From the NCBI GenBank assembly GCA_946542925.1, contig CAMNLA010000043.1, positions 1-64,000 of the forward strand: DNA of 64,000 nucleotides, written 5' to 3'. Below the pieces are notes generated by a model. That model was not told the DNA's origin and ran no database searches. It was given only the letters and a program-made list of their open reading frames with translations. Each line of letters starts with the position of its first letter. Positions within the stretch are counted from its first letter, which is position 1. Positions 16,442 through 24,401 of the stretch are shown here, piece after piece. The DNA is from UBA4363 sp002393965 (GTDB taxonomy: Bacteria > Bacteroidota > Bacteroidia > Bacteroidales > Paludibacteraceae). The position numbers and the translations under genes are program-made.

Positions 16442-16491
16442 GCATCTGTGACCCTGCGATGCTGATTATTGTTTAGGTTCGAGATAGGCAT
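16442..16491 (-). repeat. 17-codon leader element, copy B
   Basis: A 50-bp element ending exactly 17 bases before the barrel-protein ATG, the same spacing as copy A. It encodes MPISNLNNNQHRRVTDA as an intact frame, which then runs out of frame into the barrel gene. A GCATC/GATGC inverted repeat lies inside (16442-16446 and 16458-16462). Confidence 0.7.
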
Positions 16492-16498
16492 AAAAGAA

Positions 16499-16740
16499 AA
16501 GCGGAGTCACCATTTTCCTATTCTGCCATGTTGGGCTTGGACTCCCTTGCTACACAGAATAGGAAAGATTACTCCGCTTGGCAGTATATCGCATAAGATA
16601 CGATTACACACCAAGAGAGCGTTTCCCACTTTCTGATGTAGCAATATAGGCTAATGCCTACTTTGTGAAGTGTCCAAGTTCACATGTTCAGAAAAGCGAA
16701 AATGCGCTATCTAATATGTCTGTCAAGTGCCTACTAAGGC
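16499..16740 (-). other. Hairpin-rich leader or non-coding RNA region
   Basis: This stretch has no credible gene but contains many inverted repeats. A long imperfect hairpin pairs AAGCGGAGT (16499-16507) with ACTCCGCTT (16571-16579), then TTCCTATTCTG (16515-16525) with CAGAATAGGAA (16555-16565). CTTGG/CCAAG (16577-16581, 16611-16615) encloses TATC/GATA (16587-16600). TTTCTGA/TCAGAAA (16630-16636, 16688-16694) encloses TAGGC/GCCTA and GTGAA/TTCAC. AGCG/CGCT and GCCT/AGGC follow. It could be a structured 5' leader of the minus-strand barrel gene or a separate small RNA; it matches none of tmRNA, SRP RNA or RNase P by eye. Confidence 0.45.
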
Positions 16741-17160
16741 AACATGACGACGCAATAATAATAAAAACATTTGAAAGAATGCTCAACTACCTGGAACAAA
16801 CTTAACTTTTGACGTTATTTTTTCTTGTTTTACGACAACTTTGCGTAGACTCATGATAACTTTTTATATTAAACAGTCAAGTAACCTTTCCGACTGCTGC
16901 AATGACAGCAAAAAAGATGAATTAGTTTGTTGTTTCAGTTCCTTACCCTTATGTAAATGCAGACACGCTTCTTATATCGATCTGTTGTTACCTTATTTCT
17001 TATGCAAATGCCGTTGGAGTATTTCTCTACCTTCCACTTATCGTAATTGGATCGGTTCTGTTTCGTCTGTGAAATAATATCTCTTATCTGTGTGGAGGGA
17101 ACCATTTCTATCTCTATAAACACAAAAAAAATGTGCAAAAGATGCATAAGTGTATTATTA
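16741..17160. other. Intergenic stretch upstream of the his leader
   Basis: About 400 AT-rich bases. A minus-strand -7 element CAAACTTA (TAagTTTG read on the minus strand) sits at 16797-16804 and may drive the barrel-protein leader. A 70-odd-codon frame on the plus strand has no recognisable protein features. Otherwise I see nothing in it. Confidence 0.4.
16797..16804 (-). promoter_or_regulatory. Possible minus-strand -7 element for the barrel protein
   Basis: TAAGTTTG on the minus strand, an exact TAnnTTTG match. Transcription from here would give a leader of about 370 bases through the hairpin-rich stretch. No -33 match. Confidence 0.4.
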
Positions 17161-17164
17161 TGTA

Positions 17165-17172
17165 TACCTTTG
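17165..17172 (+). promoter_or_regulatory. Promoter -7 element TACCTTTG of the his operon
   Basis: An exact TAnnTTTG match 21 bases before the his leader peptide start. No TTG at the -33 spacing. Confidence 0.65.
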
Positions 17173-17193
17173 TAACATAAAATTGAAATAAGA

Positions 17194-17244
17194 ATGATTC
17201 TGAACACCCATCATCATGCGCATCATCATGTAACCTTAGTATAA
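17194..17244 (+). CDS. Histidine operon leader peptide
   Basis: A 16-residue peptide, MILNTHHHAHHHVTLV, with six histidine codons in two blocks of three. It lies between a promoter and a strong hairpin terminator, upstream of hisG, hisD, hisC and hisB. This is the classical arrangement of a transcription attenuator. Ribosome stalling at the His codons when charged tRNA-His is scarce would prevent the terminator from forming, allowing read-through into the operon. The peptide itself needs no further function. Confidence 0.9.
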   Translation: MILNTHHHAHHHVTLV

Positions 17245-17297
17245 AAACGAGGTAAGTGGGCTGTCATTGATATGAAAAATAAAAATTAATCAGACAT

Positions 17298-17362
17298 AAA
17301 GACAGGGCTTGCCGAGAACATGGCAAGCCCTGTGTCTTTGTTTAGTAAACAAGTCTTTTTTT
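17298..17362 (+). terminator. his attenuator terminator
   Basis: AAAGACAGGGCTTGCC (17298-17313) pairs with 17322-17339 around an eight-base loop, with a two-base bulge. A second small hairpin TTTGTTT/AAACAA follows and ends in seven T (17356-17362). The segment CTGTC near 17258-17262 could pair with GACAG in the left arm (17301-17305) as a short antiterminator; that part is inference. Confidence 0.85.
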
Positions 17363-17448
17363 AAAAATTACCACCAAGCATACAAGCAAATGTGAGTCAG
17401 CTTTAGGTCCGTCATTCAACAATTCACTTTGCAAGTTTTAAATTAAAT

Positions 17449-17937
17449 ATGAGAGAGAAAGATTATTGGAAAAAAATCAAGAACCCCTGGACCGATATCG
17501 AAGGATACCATTGTTTTGCCTGTTCTCCTAATAATTCATCGGGGCTACACCTTGAATTCTTCGAGGACGGCGAAGACATCGTTTGTGAATGGTTGCCTGA
17601 TATCCGTTATCAAGGATGGCTAAACACCCTTCACGGAGGTATCCAAGCCACACTAATGGATGAAGTAGCAGGATGGGTGGTCACAACAAAACTAGGCACC
17701 TGCGGAGTGACGTCACAGATGAAAATCCGATTTCTGAAACGGATTGACACCACCGAAGGACCTATCATCATTCGAGCAAGGTTAGAAGAAATGAAACGCA
17801 ACCTGGCCATGATATCCGCAGAAATTCGCAACAGCAAGAATGAAATCTGCGCCACGTCCAACTTAGTCTATTTCACCTATTCCAAAGAGGTGGCGGCCAA
17901 AACGTTCTTTCTGCGCACCCCAAAAGAGAACGACTGA
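17449..17937 (+). CDS. PaaI-like hotdog thioesterase
   Basis: A 162-residue hotdog-fold protein, probably hydrolysing an acyl-CoA or aryl-CoA thioester. Hallmarks are HCFACSPNNSSGLHLEF near the N-terminus, then WLNTLHGGIQATLMDEVAGW (about residues 61-80), the HGG-x-x-x-x-x-D/E helix region of the PaaI group. A standard beta sheet follows with ITSQMKIRFLKRI-like strands. It is cytosolic and probably a homotetramer. It sits between the his attenuator and hisG, 58 bp before hisG, so it should be controlled by histidine supply. No role in histidine synthesis is known for this fold, which makes the placement notable. Confidence 0.85.
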   Translation: MREKDYWKKIKNPWTDIEGYHCFACSPNNSSGLHLEFFEDGEDIVCEWLPDIRYQGWLNTLHGGIQATLMDEVAGWVVTTKLGTCGVTSQMKIRFLKRIDTTEGPIIIRARLEEMKRNLAMISAEIRNSKNEICATSNLVYFTYSKEVAAKTFFLRTPKEND

Positions 17938-17994
17938 CATTCTGTAATCGAATTGACTTCAAATACAAAATATATACAAATACATATACCAATC

Positions 17995-18846
17995 ATGCTT
18001 AGAATAGCCATACAAGCCAAAGGGCGTCTCTTTGAAGAGACCATGAACATGTTCGCAGAATCCTCCATCAAGATTGAGCCCTCCAAGCGCACACTCCTTG
18101 TTCCGGCGAAAAACTTTCCTATCGAGGTTCTCTTCCTGCGTGACGACGATATTCCACAAGTTGTCGCCAGCGGCATTGCCGATGTCGGCGTTGTCGGAGA
18201 AAACGAATATGTTGAACGACGTCAGAAAGCCAACATTGTCAAACGTCTCGACTTTTCCAAGTGCCGTCTCTCTCTAGCGATTCCCAAAGCTGAAAATTAC
18301 GAAGGAGTAAGATGGTTTGAAGGGAAACGCATAGCGACTTCCTATCCTTCTATTCTGCGCGACTTTCTTAAAAAAAACAACGTTCACGCTGATATTTACG
18401 AGATTACAGGGTCTGTTGAGATTTCTCCTGCCATCGGTGTAGCCGATTGTATCTTCGACATTGTCTCCTCCGGCTCCACCCTTGTCTCCAATAATCTCAA
18501 AGAAGTAGAGGTTGTCATGAACTCCGAGGCTCTTCTCATCGGACATAAGGGACTCTCGAAAGAGAAACAAAACATTCTTGATGAACTTCTATTCCGTTTT
18601 GAGTCTTACAAAAATGCAGAGGGGAAGAAATACATCATCCTCAACATACCAAACGACAAAATTGCTGAAGCCTGCCAACTTCTTCCCGGCATGAAATCGC
18701 CGACTATCACACCACTCTTCGACAAGGGATGGTCCTCCATGCAAAGCGTCATTGAAGAAGAGTCCTTTTGGGACAAGATTTCGCAACTCAAAGCCATCGG
18801 AGCTGAAGGCATCCTCGTACTCCCAATCGAGAAAATGATTCTCTAA
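17995..18846 (+). CDS. hisG: ATP phosphoribosyltransferase (long form)
   Basis: First step of histidine synthesis: ATP plus PRPP gives phosphoribosyl-ATP. At 283 residues it is the long form with a C-terminal ACT-like regulatory domain, so it needs no HisZ and is feedback-inhibited by histidine. Conserved segments are MLRIAIQAKGRL at the start, RDDDIPQVVASGIADVGVVGEN (split by me at about residues 45-66) and ADCIFDIVSSGSTL near residue 155. I use the ATG at 17995, because the longer frame begins with TTG and a stretch unlike the family. First his enzyme after the attenuator. Confidence 0.96.
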   Translation: MLRIAIQAKGRLFEETMNMFAESSIKIEPSKRTLLVPAKNFPIEVLFLRDDDIPQVVASGIADVGVVGENEYVERRQKANIVKRLDFSKCRLSLAIPKAENYEGVRWFEGKRIATSYPSILRDFLKKNNVHADIYEITGSVEISPAIGVADCIFDIVSSGSTLVSNNLKEVEVVMNSEALLIGHKGLSKEKQNILDELLFRFESYKNAEGKKYIILNIPNDKIAEACQLLPGMKSPTITPLFDKGWSSMQSVIEEESFWDKISQLKAIGAEGILVLPIEKMIL

Positions 18847-18860
18847 ATTCCACAAAACCT

Positions 18861-20156
18861 ATGCAATATATCCGATATCCTAAAGACGAAGACTTCCCTA
18901 AACTGATCTCACGTCCGCACTTCGACCACTCGACACTCTATAGTACCGTCCGCACCATCCTTGATGACGTACGTAACAATGGAGATTCTGCAATCTTTTC
19001 CTACGAAGAAAAGTTCGATCATGTCCATCTCTCCGACCTTAGGGTCTGCGAAGAGGAAATCCGTGCTGCGGAAAACCTTGTCAGCCAAGAGCTCAAAGAA
19101 GCCATTCTGCAGGCTAAGGAAAATATTTCCAAATTTCATGCAGCACAGGACACCCCCCTACCATCGGTCGAGACCATGTCAGGAGTACGATGCTGGCAAA
19201 AAGCACTTCCGATTGAAAAAGTCGGGCTCTACATACCCGGAGGTACTGCTCCCCTCTTTTCTACTGTACTCATGCTTGCAATACCAGCACAACTTGCAGG
19301 ATGTCGTGAAATTGTTCTCTGTACCCCACCCAATCGCGAGGCAAAAATTCATCCCGCCGTACTCTATGCTGCCTCAGTAGCTGGAGTAAACCGTATTTTC
19401 AAGATTGGCGGTATTCAAGCCATTGCGGCCATGGCATATGGTACCGAATCAGTCCCCAAAGTCTATAAAATCTTCGGTCCCGGTAATCAGTACGTCACAG
19501 CAGCCAAACAGATGGTATCGATCTCCGATGTCGCCATCGACATGCCTGCCGGGCCTTCTGAAGTGGAAGTCATTGCCGACGAGACCTCTAATCCCGTTTT
19601 CGTTGCTGCCGATCTCCTCTCTCAAGCTGAGCACGGAACCGATTCTCAAGCTATTCTTGTCACTACAAGCGAACAACTTGCCGAACAGACTCTCATGGAA
19701 GTCCAACGACAGTTGGAGTTGCTACCTCGACGTGAAATAGCCGAAAAATCGCTTGCACACTCACGTATCATCCTTGTATCAGATCGCAGTGCCGTCATCC
19801 GACTCACCAATGCCTATGCTCCAGAACATCTCATTATCTCCACACAGGATCCACATGAGATTGCCAATGCTGTCGTAAATGCAGGCTCCGTTTTCATTGG
19901 TCCGTACACCTGTGAGAGCGCAGGCGACTATGCTTCCGGGACGAACCATACTCTTCCTACTTCCGGCTATGCCCACGCCTATAGCGGAGTCCATCTAGAT
20001 TCCTTCCGCAAGAAAACAACCTTTCAAGAAATCAGCGCACCAGGTCTAAGAAACATCGGACATATCGTTGAAACAATGGCAGAGGCGGAACAACTCACAG
20101 CGCACCGTAATGCTATGACACTACGACTTCAATCACTTGAAAAAAAACAGTCATGA
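18861..20156 (+). CDS. hisD: Histidinol dehydrogenase
   Basis: Last two oxidations of histidine synthesis: L-histidinol to histidine using two NAD and a zinc ion. The 431 residues match the family length. Conserved segments include VGLYIPGGTAPLFSTVLM, FKIGGIQAIAAMAYG, KIFGPGNQYVTAAK and DMPAGPSEVEVIAD, with SQAEHG carrying metal and catalytic residues. Near the C-terminus is GTNHTLPTSGYA. It is cytosolic. It starts 14 bp after hisG and overlaps hisC by 4 bp (ATGA), indicating translational coupling. Confidence 0.97.
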   Translation: MQYIRYPKDEDFPKLISRPHFDHSTLYSTVRTILDDVRNNGDSAIFSYEEKFDHVHLSDLRVCEEEIRAAENLVSQELKEAILQAKENISKFHAAQDTPLPSVETMSGVRCWQKALPIEKVGLYIPGGTAPLFSTVLMLAIPAQLAGCREIVLCTPPNREAKIHPAVLYAASVAGVNRIFKIGGIQAIAAMAYGTESVPKVYKIFGPGNQYVTAAKQMVSISDVAIDMPAGPSEVEVIADETSNPVFVAADLLSQAEHGTDSQAILVTTSEQLAEQTLMEVQRQLELLPRREIAEKSLAHSRIILVSDRSAVIRLTNAYAPEHLIISTQDPHEIANAVVNAGSVFIGPYTCESAGDYASGTNHTLPTSGYAHAYSGVHLDSFRKKTTFQEISAPGLRNIGHIVETMAEAEQLTAHRNAMTLRLQSLEKKQS

Positions 20157-21184
20157 GAACCATCGAACAACTCCTTCGTCCCAACATACGAAGTCTAAAA
20201 CCTTATTCTTGTGCTCGAGACGAGTTCAAGGGTGAAGCTCGCGTTTATCTTGATGCCAACGAGAATCCAAGAAACCAGCCCTACAATCGCTACCCAGACC
20301 CTCTACAAGTTCAACTCAAAGAGAAAATTGCCCAACTTAAGGGTGTTCGACCCTTGCAGATTATGCTTGGAGTCGGCTCCGATGAACCCATTGACCTTGT
20401 ATTCCGCATTTTCTGTGAGCCAAAGGAAGACAATGTGGTTGCCATTGAACCGACCTATGGCATGTATAGTGTTTGTGCAGAAATCAACGATGTGGAGTAC
20501 CGTCGGGTACGTCTGAACGAAGACTTCTCTCTTGATGCTGAAAAATTACTTAATGCAACCGATGAACACACCAAAGTTGTATTCCTCTGTTCGCCGAACA
20601 ATCCTACTGGCAACCTCCTCGACAAAGGTGAAATAGAAAAAATACTACGTTCCTTTGATGGGATTATTGTTATAGACGAAGCATATATTGATTTTGCTGA
20701 CACTCCCTCTTGGCTCTCTCAACTTGACCAATATCCCAACCTCATCATCCTTCACACTTTCTCCAAAGCGTGGGCAATGGCTTCTGTACGTTGCGGAATG
20801 GCCTTTGCATCGGAACAGATTATTACCTATTTCAACAAAGTCAAATATCCCTATAACATCAGCCTGCTTACCCAACAATACGTTTCCGAACGTATTGATC
20901 ATCGCGAAGAGAAAGAACTCTGGCAAAAGCAAATACTGAATGAGAGGACACGATTGCAAAAGGAACTGGCAAAACTACCATGTGTCATTAAGACCTATCA
21001 CTCTGATGCCAACTTTATCCTCACACGAACCACTGATGCCAATGGTATCTACAAAAGTCTCGTCCAAGAAGGCATCATCGTACGTTTGCGCGACACCGTA
21101 ACATTGTGTGATGGCTGTCTTCGCATCACCGTCGGCACACGCAAAGAAAACGACATTCTTCTCGAAGCACTCTCTCGAATGTAA
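20153..21184 (+). CDS. hisC: Histidinol-phosphate aminotransferase
   Basis: A PLP-dependent enzyme converting imidazole-acetol phosphate and glutamate to L-histidinol phosphate. The 343-residue fold-type I aminotransferase shows LDANENPRNQPYNRYPDP at the N-terminus, LCSPNNPTGN, VIDEAYIDF and the PLP lysine motif HTFSKAWAMASVRCG. Near the C-terminus is CLRITVGTRKEND. It is cytosolic. It overlaps hisD by 4 bp and precedes hisB by 12 bp, so it is in the middle of the operon. Confidence 0.97.
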   Translation: MRTIEQLLRPNIRSLKPYSCARDEFKGEARVYLDANENPRNQPYNRYPDPLQVQLKEKIAQLKGVRPLQIMLGVGSDEPIDLVFRIFCEPKEDNVVAIEPTYGMYSVCAEINDVEYRRVRLNEDFSLDAEKLLNATDEHTKVVFLCSPNNPTGNLLDKGEIEKILRSFDGIIVIDEAYIDFADTPSWLSQLDQYPNLIILHTFSKAWAMASVRCGMAFASEQIITYFNKVKYPYNISLLTQQYVSERIDHREEKELWQKQILNERTRLQKELAKLPCVIKTYHSDANFILTRTTDANGIYKSLVQEGIIVRLRDTVTLCDGCLRITVGTRKENDILLEALSRM

Positions 21185-21196
21185 CAAATCACAGAA

Positions 21197-22330
21197 ATGG
21201 ATTCTATGGAAACAAAAAAAAGAGCCTTGTTTATTGACCGAGATGGCACACTCATCGTTGAACCTCCCGTAACGGAGCAGGTTGACGACCTTGAGCAGTT
21301 GGAATTCCTGCCCGGAGTGTTACGAAACCTCTATTTTCTCCGTCAGAACACGACCTTCGAACTCGTCATAGTCAGCAATCAAGATGGTTTGGGGACTCCG
21401 GACTATCCACAAGAAAATTTCGACCGCGTTCAGAACAAAATGTTGCAGATATTCGAATCTGAAGGCGTAACATTTGATAACATCATCATTGATGTCACAC
21501 GAGAGGAAGAACATAGTCCGACACGAAAACCCGGAACGGCTCTACTCACACAATACCTCAACGGGGACTATGACCTCAAGAACAGTTACGTCATCGGAGA
21601 CCGACTCACCGACATGCAACTAGCAAACAACCTAGGTTGCCATGGGCTCTTGCTTACTCCGAACGGAACGTCTACATTCGATCTGTCTTCCTATGAACAC
21701 TGCCGCAACATCCCCTCATGGGACAAAATTACAGAACTTCTCTTTGCTGGAGAACGTATCGGGGAAGTACGTCGAACGACTAAGGAAACCGATATCTACG
21801 TGCGCATCGATCTTGATGGAAACGGAGTATGCGACATCACAACCGGACTTGGATTTTTCGATCACATGCTTGAGCAGATTGGGCGCCACTCCGGCTCTGA
21901 CCTTACCATACACGTTAAAGGAGACCTCCAAGTTGATGAGCATCACACCATTGAGGACACTGCCCTCGCTTTGGGACAAGCATTACATCAGGCCTTGGGT
22001 GACAAACGAGGTATCGAACGCTACGGATTCTCTCTCCCGATGGATGACTGTCTCTGTAGTGTATCCATAGATTTTGGAGGACGGCCATGGCTGGTATTCG
22101 ACGCGACATTCCAACGTGAAAAAATTGGAGACATGCCAACAGAGATGTTTCTTCACTTCTTTAAATCTCTCTCAGATGCCGCGCAAATGAACCTCAATAT
22201 TAAAGCGGAGGGGAACAACGAACACCACAAAATTGAAGGAATCTTCAAAGCACTTGCCAAAGCCATTCATATGGCCGTTCGACGCGACATTCACCACTAC
22301 CAGTTACCAAGCACAAAAGGAATACTCTAA
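21197..22330 (+). CDS. hisB: Bifunctional histidinol-phosphatase / imidazoleglycerol-phosphate dehydratase
   Basis: One protein for two steps of histidine synthesis. Residues about 1-165 are a HAD-type histidinol-phosphate phosphatase with FIDRDGTLIVEPP and TRKPGTALL. Residues about 185-377 are the imidazoleglycerol-phosphate dehydratase with DITTGLGFFDHMLEQIGRH, DEHHTIEDTALALGQAL and a second metal site NNEHHKIEGIFKALAKA. The fusion has the usual length (377 residues). A second ATG three codons in is an alternative start. It sits 12 bp after hisC and 6 bp before kdsB. The remaining his genes (hisH, hisA, hisF, hisI) are not in the window. Confidence 0.97.
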   Translation: MDSMETKKRALFIDRDGTLIVEPPVTEQVDDLEQLEFLPGVLRNLYFLRQNTTFELVIVSNQDGLGTPDYPQENFDRVQNKMLQIFESEGVTFDNIIIDVTREEEHSPTRKPGTALLTQYLNGDYDLKNSYVIGDRLTDMQLANNLGCHGLLLTPNGTSTFDLSSYEHCRNIPSWDKITELLFAGERIGEVRRTTKETDIYVRIDLDGNGVCDITTGLGFFDHMLEQIGRHSGSDLTIHVKGDLQVDEHHTIEDTALALGQALHQALGDKRGIERYGFSLPMDDCLCSVSIDFGGRPWLVFDATFQREKIGDMPTEMFLHFFKSLSDAAQMNLNIKAEGNNEHHKIEGIFKALAKAIHMAVRRDIHHYQLPSTKGIL

Positions 22331-22336
22331 CACGCC

Positions 22337-23083
22337 ATGAAATTCATAGTTATTATTCCAGCCCGCTATGCATCGACTCGTTTTCCGGGGAAACCACTAG
22401 CGGATCTCGGTGGCAAAACAGTCATACAGCGTGTTTACGAACAAGCCAGCAAAGCTGTTGCCGATGTCTGTATTGCTACAGACGATCAACGTATCTACGA
22501 TACAGTTGAACAATTTGGAGGGCATGTTGTCATGACCTCTCCCAATCATCGTTCTGGCACTGACCGATTGTACGAGGCCTATACTAAAATTGGCCAGGGA
22601 TTTGATGTTGTTATCAATGTACAAGGAGATGAGCCTTTCATCCAACCAGATCAGATTGAGGCCATCAAGGGCTGCTTTACTTCCTCAGACACAGAGATAG
22701 CCACCCTTGTGCAGCCCATTAATGATCTTGCCACGCTACAAAACCCAAACTCACCGAAAGTAGTTCTTAATAAAAAAAACGAAGCCATCTACTTCTCCAG
22801 ATCAACCATTCCATACGTCCGAGGATGTGATTCATCTGAATGGATTACTGCACACCGTTTCTACAAACACATTGGCATGTATGCCTATCGCGGTGATGTC
22901 CTACGAGCCATTACGGCTCTTTCCCCTTCCTCATTGGAAAAAGCAGAAAATCTAGAGCAGTTGCGATGGATTGAGAATGGCTTCCATATCAAGGTAGCCA
23001 TAACAAATCACGCCACTATTGGCATTGACACACCAGAAGATCTTGCTAAAGCACTTCAGTTGATAGACAAACAAACACCCTGA
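22337..23083 (+). CDS. kdsB: 3-deoxy-manno-octulosonate cytidylyltransferase (CMP-Kdo synthetase)
   Basis: Activates Kdo with CTP to CMP-Kdo for lipid A-core assembly. The 248-residue protein has the nucleotide-binding start IIPARYASTRFPGKPLADLGGK. It continues with NHRSGTDRLYEA, VVINVQGDEPFI (magnesium-binding Asp) and YKHIGMYAYRGDVL. It is cytosolic. It starts only 6 bp after hisB, so it is likely transcribed with the histidine genes although it serves lipopolysaccharide synthesis. Confidence 0.97.
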   Translation: MKFIVIIPARYASTRFPGKPLADLGGKTVIQRVYEQASKAVADVCIATDDQRIYDTVEQFGGHVVMTSPNHRSGTDRLYEAYTKIGQGFDVVINVQGDEPFIQPDQIEAIKGCFTSSDTEIATLVQPINDLATLQNPNSPKVVLNKKNEAIYFSRSTIPYVRGCDSSEWITAHRFYKHIGMYAYRGDVLRAITALSPSSLEKAENLEQLRWIENGFHIKVAITNHATIGIDTPEDLAKALQLIDKQTP

Positions 23084-23093
23084 CCATCGCCAT

Positions 23094-24392
23094 ATGATAC
23101 CCGACCGCTGTCATCGTCCAAAGATACATCCTCCTGTACCTGCTACGCTCCGAGAAACGGAGTGTAAGACTCTACACAACGGTATTGAGACCTATATACT
23201 CAACGATGCGACATATGATGTATTGCGGGTTGATTTCATCTTCAACGGAGGTACTATTCTCTCTGGATCACCTCTGTTTTCAGATCTGTTATGTCAGATG
23301 CTCAAACGTGGCACAGAGACTCAGTCTGCAGAGCAGATTGCCCGACGCATGGATTTCTACGGAGCATCGCTCGAACATAGCGTTACCCACAATCACACCA
23401 TGTTGACTTTGAATACGACAAGCCGCTTTGCAGAACCCGTATTTTCAGTCCTCGAAGACATACTTAAACATAGTACGTTTCCCCATAAAGAGTATCTTAT
23501 ACTCCGAAAAAAAGCATACAATAATTTCCGCGACAAACTCAGTATTGCAAAAAAGCGAGTCATCAGACGTATGAAACAAGTTATATACGGTCCGAAACAC
23601 CCTTACGGGCGTTCAATCAGATGTTCGGATTTTCGCTCTGTCAACCTCGCCCAATTGCAGACACTATATCGTCAGATTATAAATTCTGACGGATGTCGGA
23701 TACTACTAACAGGACATGTCACACCAGCAGTCCTACAGGCAATAGAAGAACATTTCGGAAGAAATGATTGGCATGCGACACTCGGTATCGCATCTCCGGA
23801 TCCTTTTCTTCCTCCTATTTCAAGAATTCAACGACGACATTTCTTTCTTCCCAAGGACGATGCAGAGCAGTCTACAATTGCTTTTGCTGGTCCTGTCATT
23901 GAGCGGACAGATCCCGACTGGTATCCACTAGACATCCTAACATCCATTCTTGGAGGATACTTCGGCAGTCGACTGATGAAATCTGTACGAGAACAATACG
24001 GCTACACCTATAACATCCATGCCGATATTCATCCTTTTTACCATAATGGCTACGTCTATATCTTAACAGAAACGGCATCCGAGACTACCGAACCACTAAT
24101 TCAAGAAGTATTTCACCAAATGGACATTCTACGTCAGCAACCGATATCTATTGACGAACTTTCTACTGTTAAGGCCTACCTATCTGGCGAACACTCCATT
24201 TCTATGGATGGACTATTCAGCCATACCTTCTATTGGCTAAGCATACTTCAACTCGGATGGAGTAAGGAGCATTTCTACCTTTACGAAAAGGAACTGCAGT
24301 CTATCACGGCAGAACGCCTACAAGAAACAGCCAAACGATGGTTGCGTCCTCAACTCTTTCAGATCATTATATGTGGCAAAAAAACGCAATAA
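23094..24392 (+). CDS. M16-family peptidase homologue lacking the zinc motif
   Basis: A 432-residue protein of the insulinase/processing-peptidase fold (M16). Recognisable elements are the N-terminal NGxxxYxL-like start, FNGGTILSGSPLFSDLLCQMLKRGT, and a C-terminal half with SRLMKSVREQYGYTYNI. Active M16 enzymes have HxxEH just where this protein has FSDLLCQML, so the zinc ligands are missing. It has no signal peptide. It could be the inactive partner of a heterodimer or a binding protein. No catalytic M16 partner is visible in the window. It is 10 bp after kdsB and 9 bp before truA. Confidence 0.8.
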   Translation: MIPDRCHRPKIHPPVPATLRETECKTLHNGIETYILNDATYDVLRVDFIFNGGTILSGSPLFSDLLCQMLKRGTETQSAEQIARRMDFYGASLEHSVTHNHTMLTLNTTSRFAEPVFSVLEDILKHSTFPHKEYLILRKKAYNNFRDKLSIAKKRVIRRMKQVIYGPKHPYGRSIRCSDFRSVNLAQLQTLYRQIINSDGCRILLTGHVTPAVLQAIEEHFGRNDWHATLGIASPDPFLPPISRIQRRHFFLPKDDAEQSTIAFAGPVIERTDPDWYPLDILTSILGGYFGSRLMKSVREQYGYTYNIHADIHPFYHNGYVYILTETASETTEPLIQEVFHQMDILRQQPISIDELSTVKAYLSGEHSISMDGLFSHTFYWLSILQLGWSKEHFYLYEKELQSITAERLQETAKRWLRPQLFQIIICGKKTQ

Positions 24393-24401
24393 GAACAACA
24401 C

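Noticed and set aside
16841..17077. A 70-odd-codon plus-strand frame before the his leader
   Set aside because: No family pattern and no ribosome-binding or promoter support at its start.
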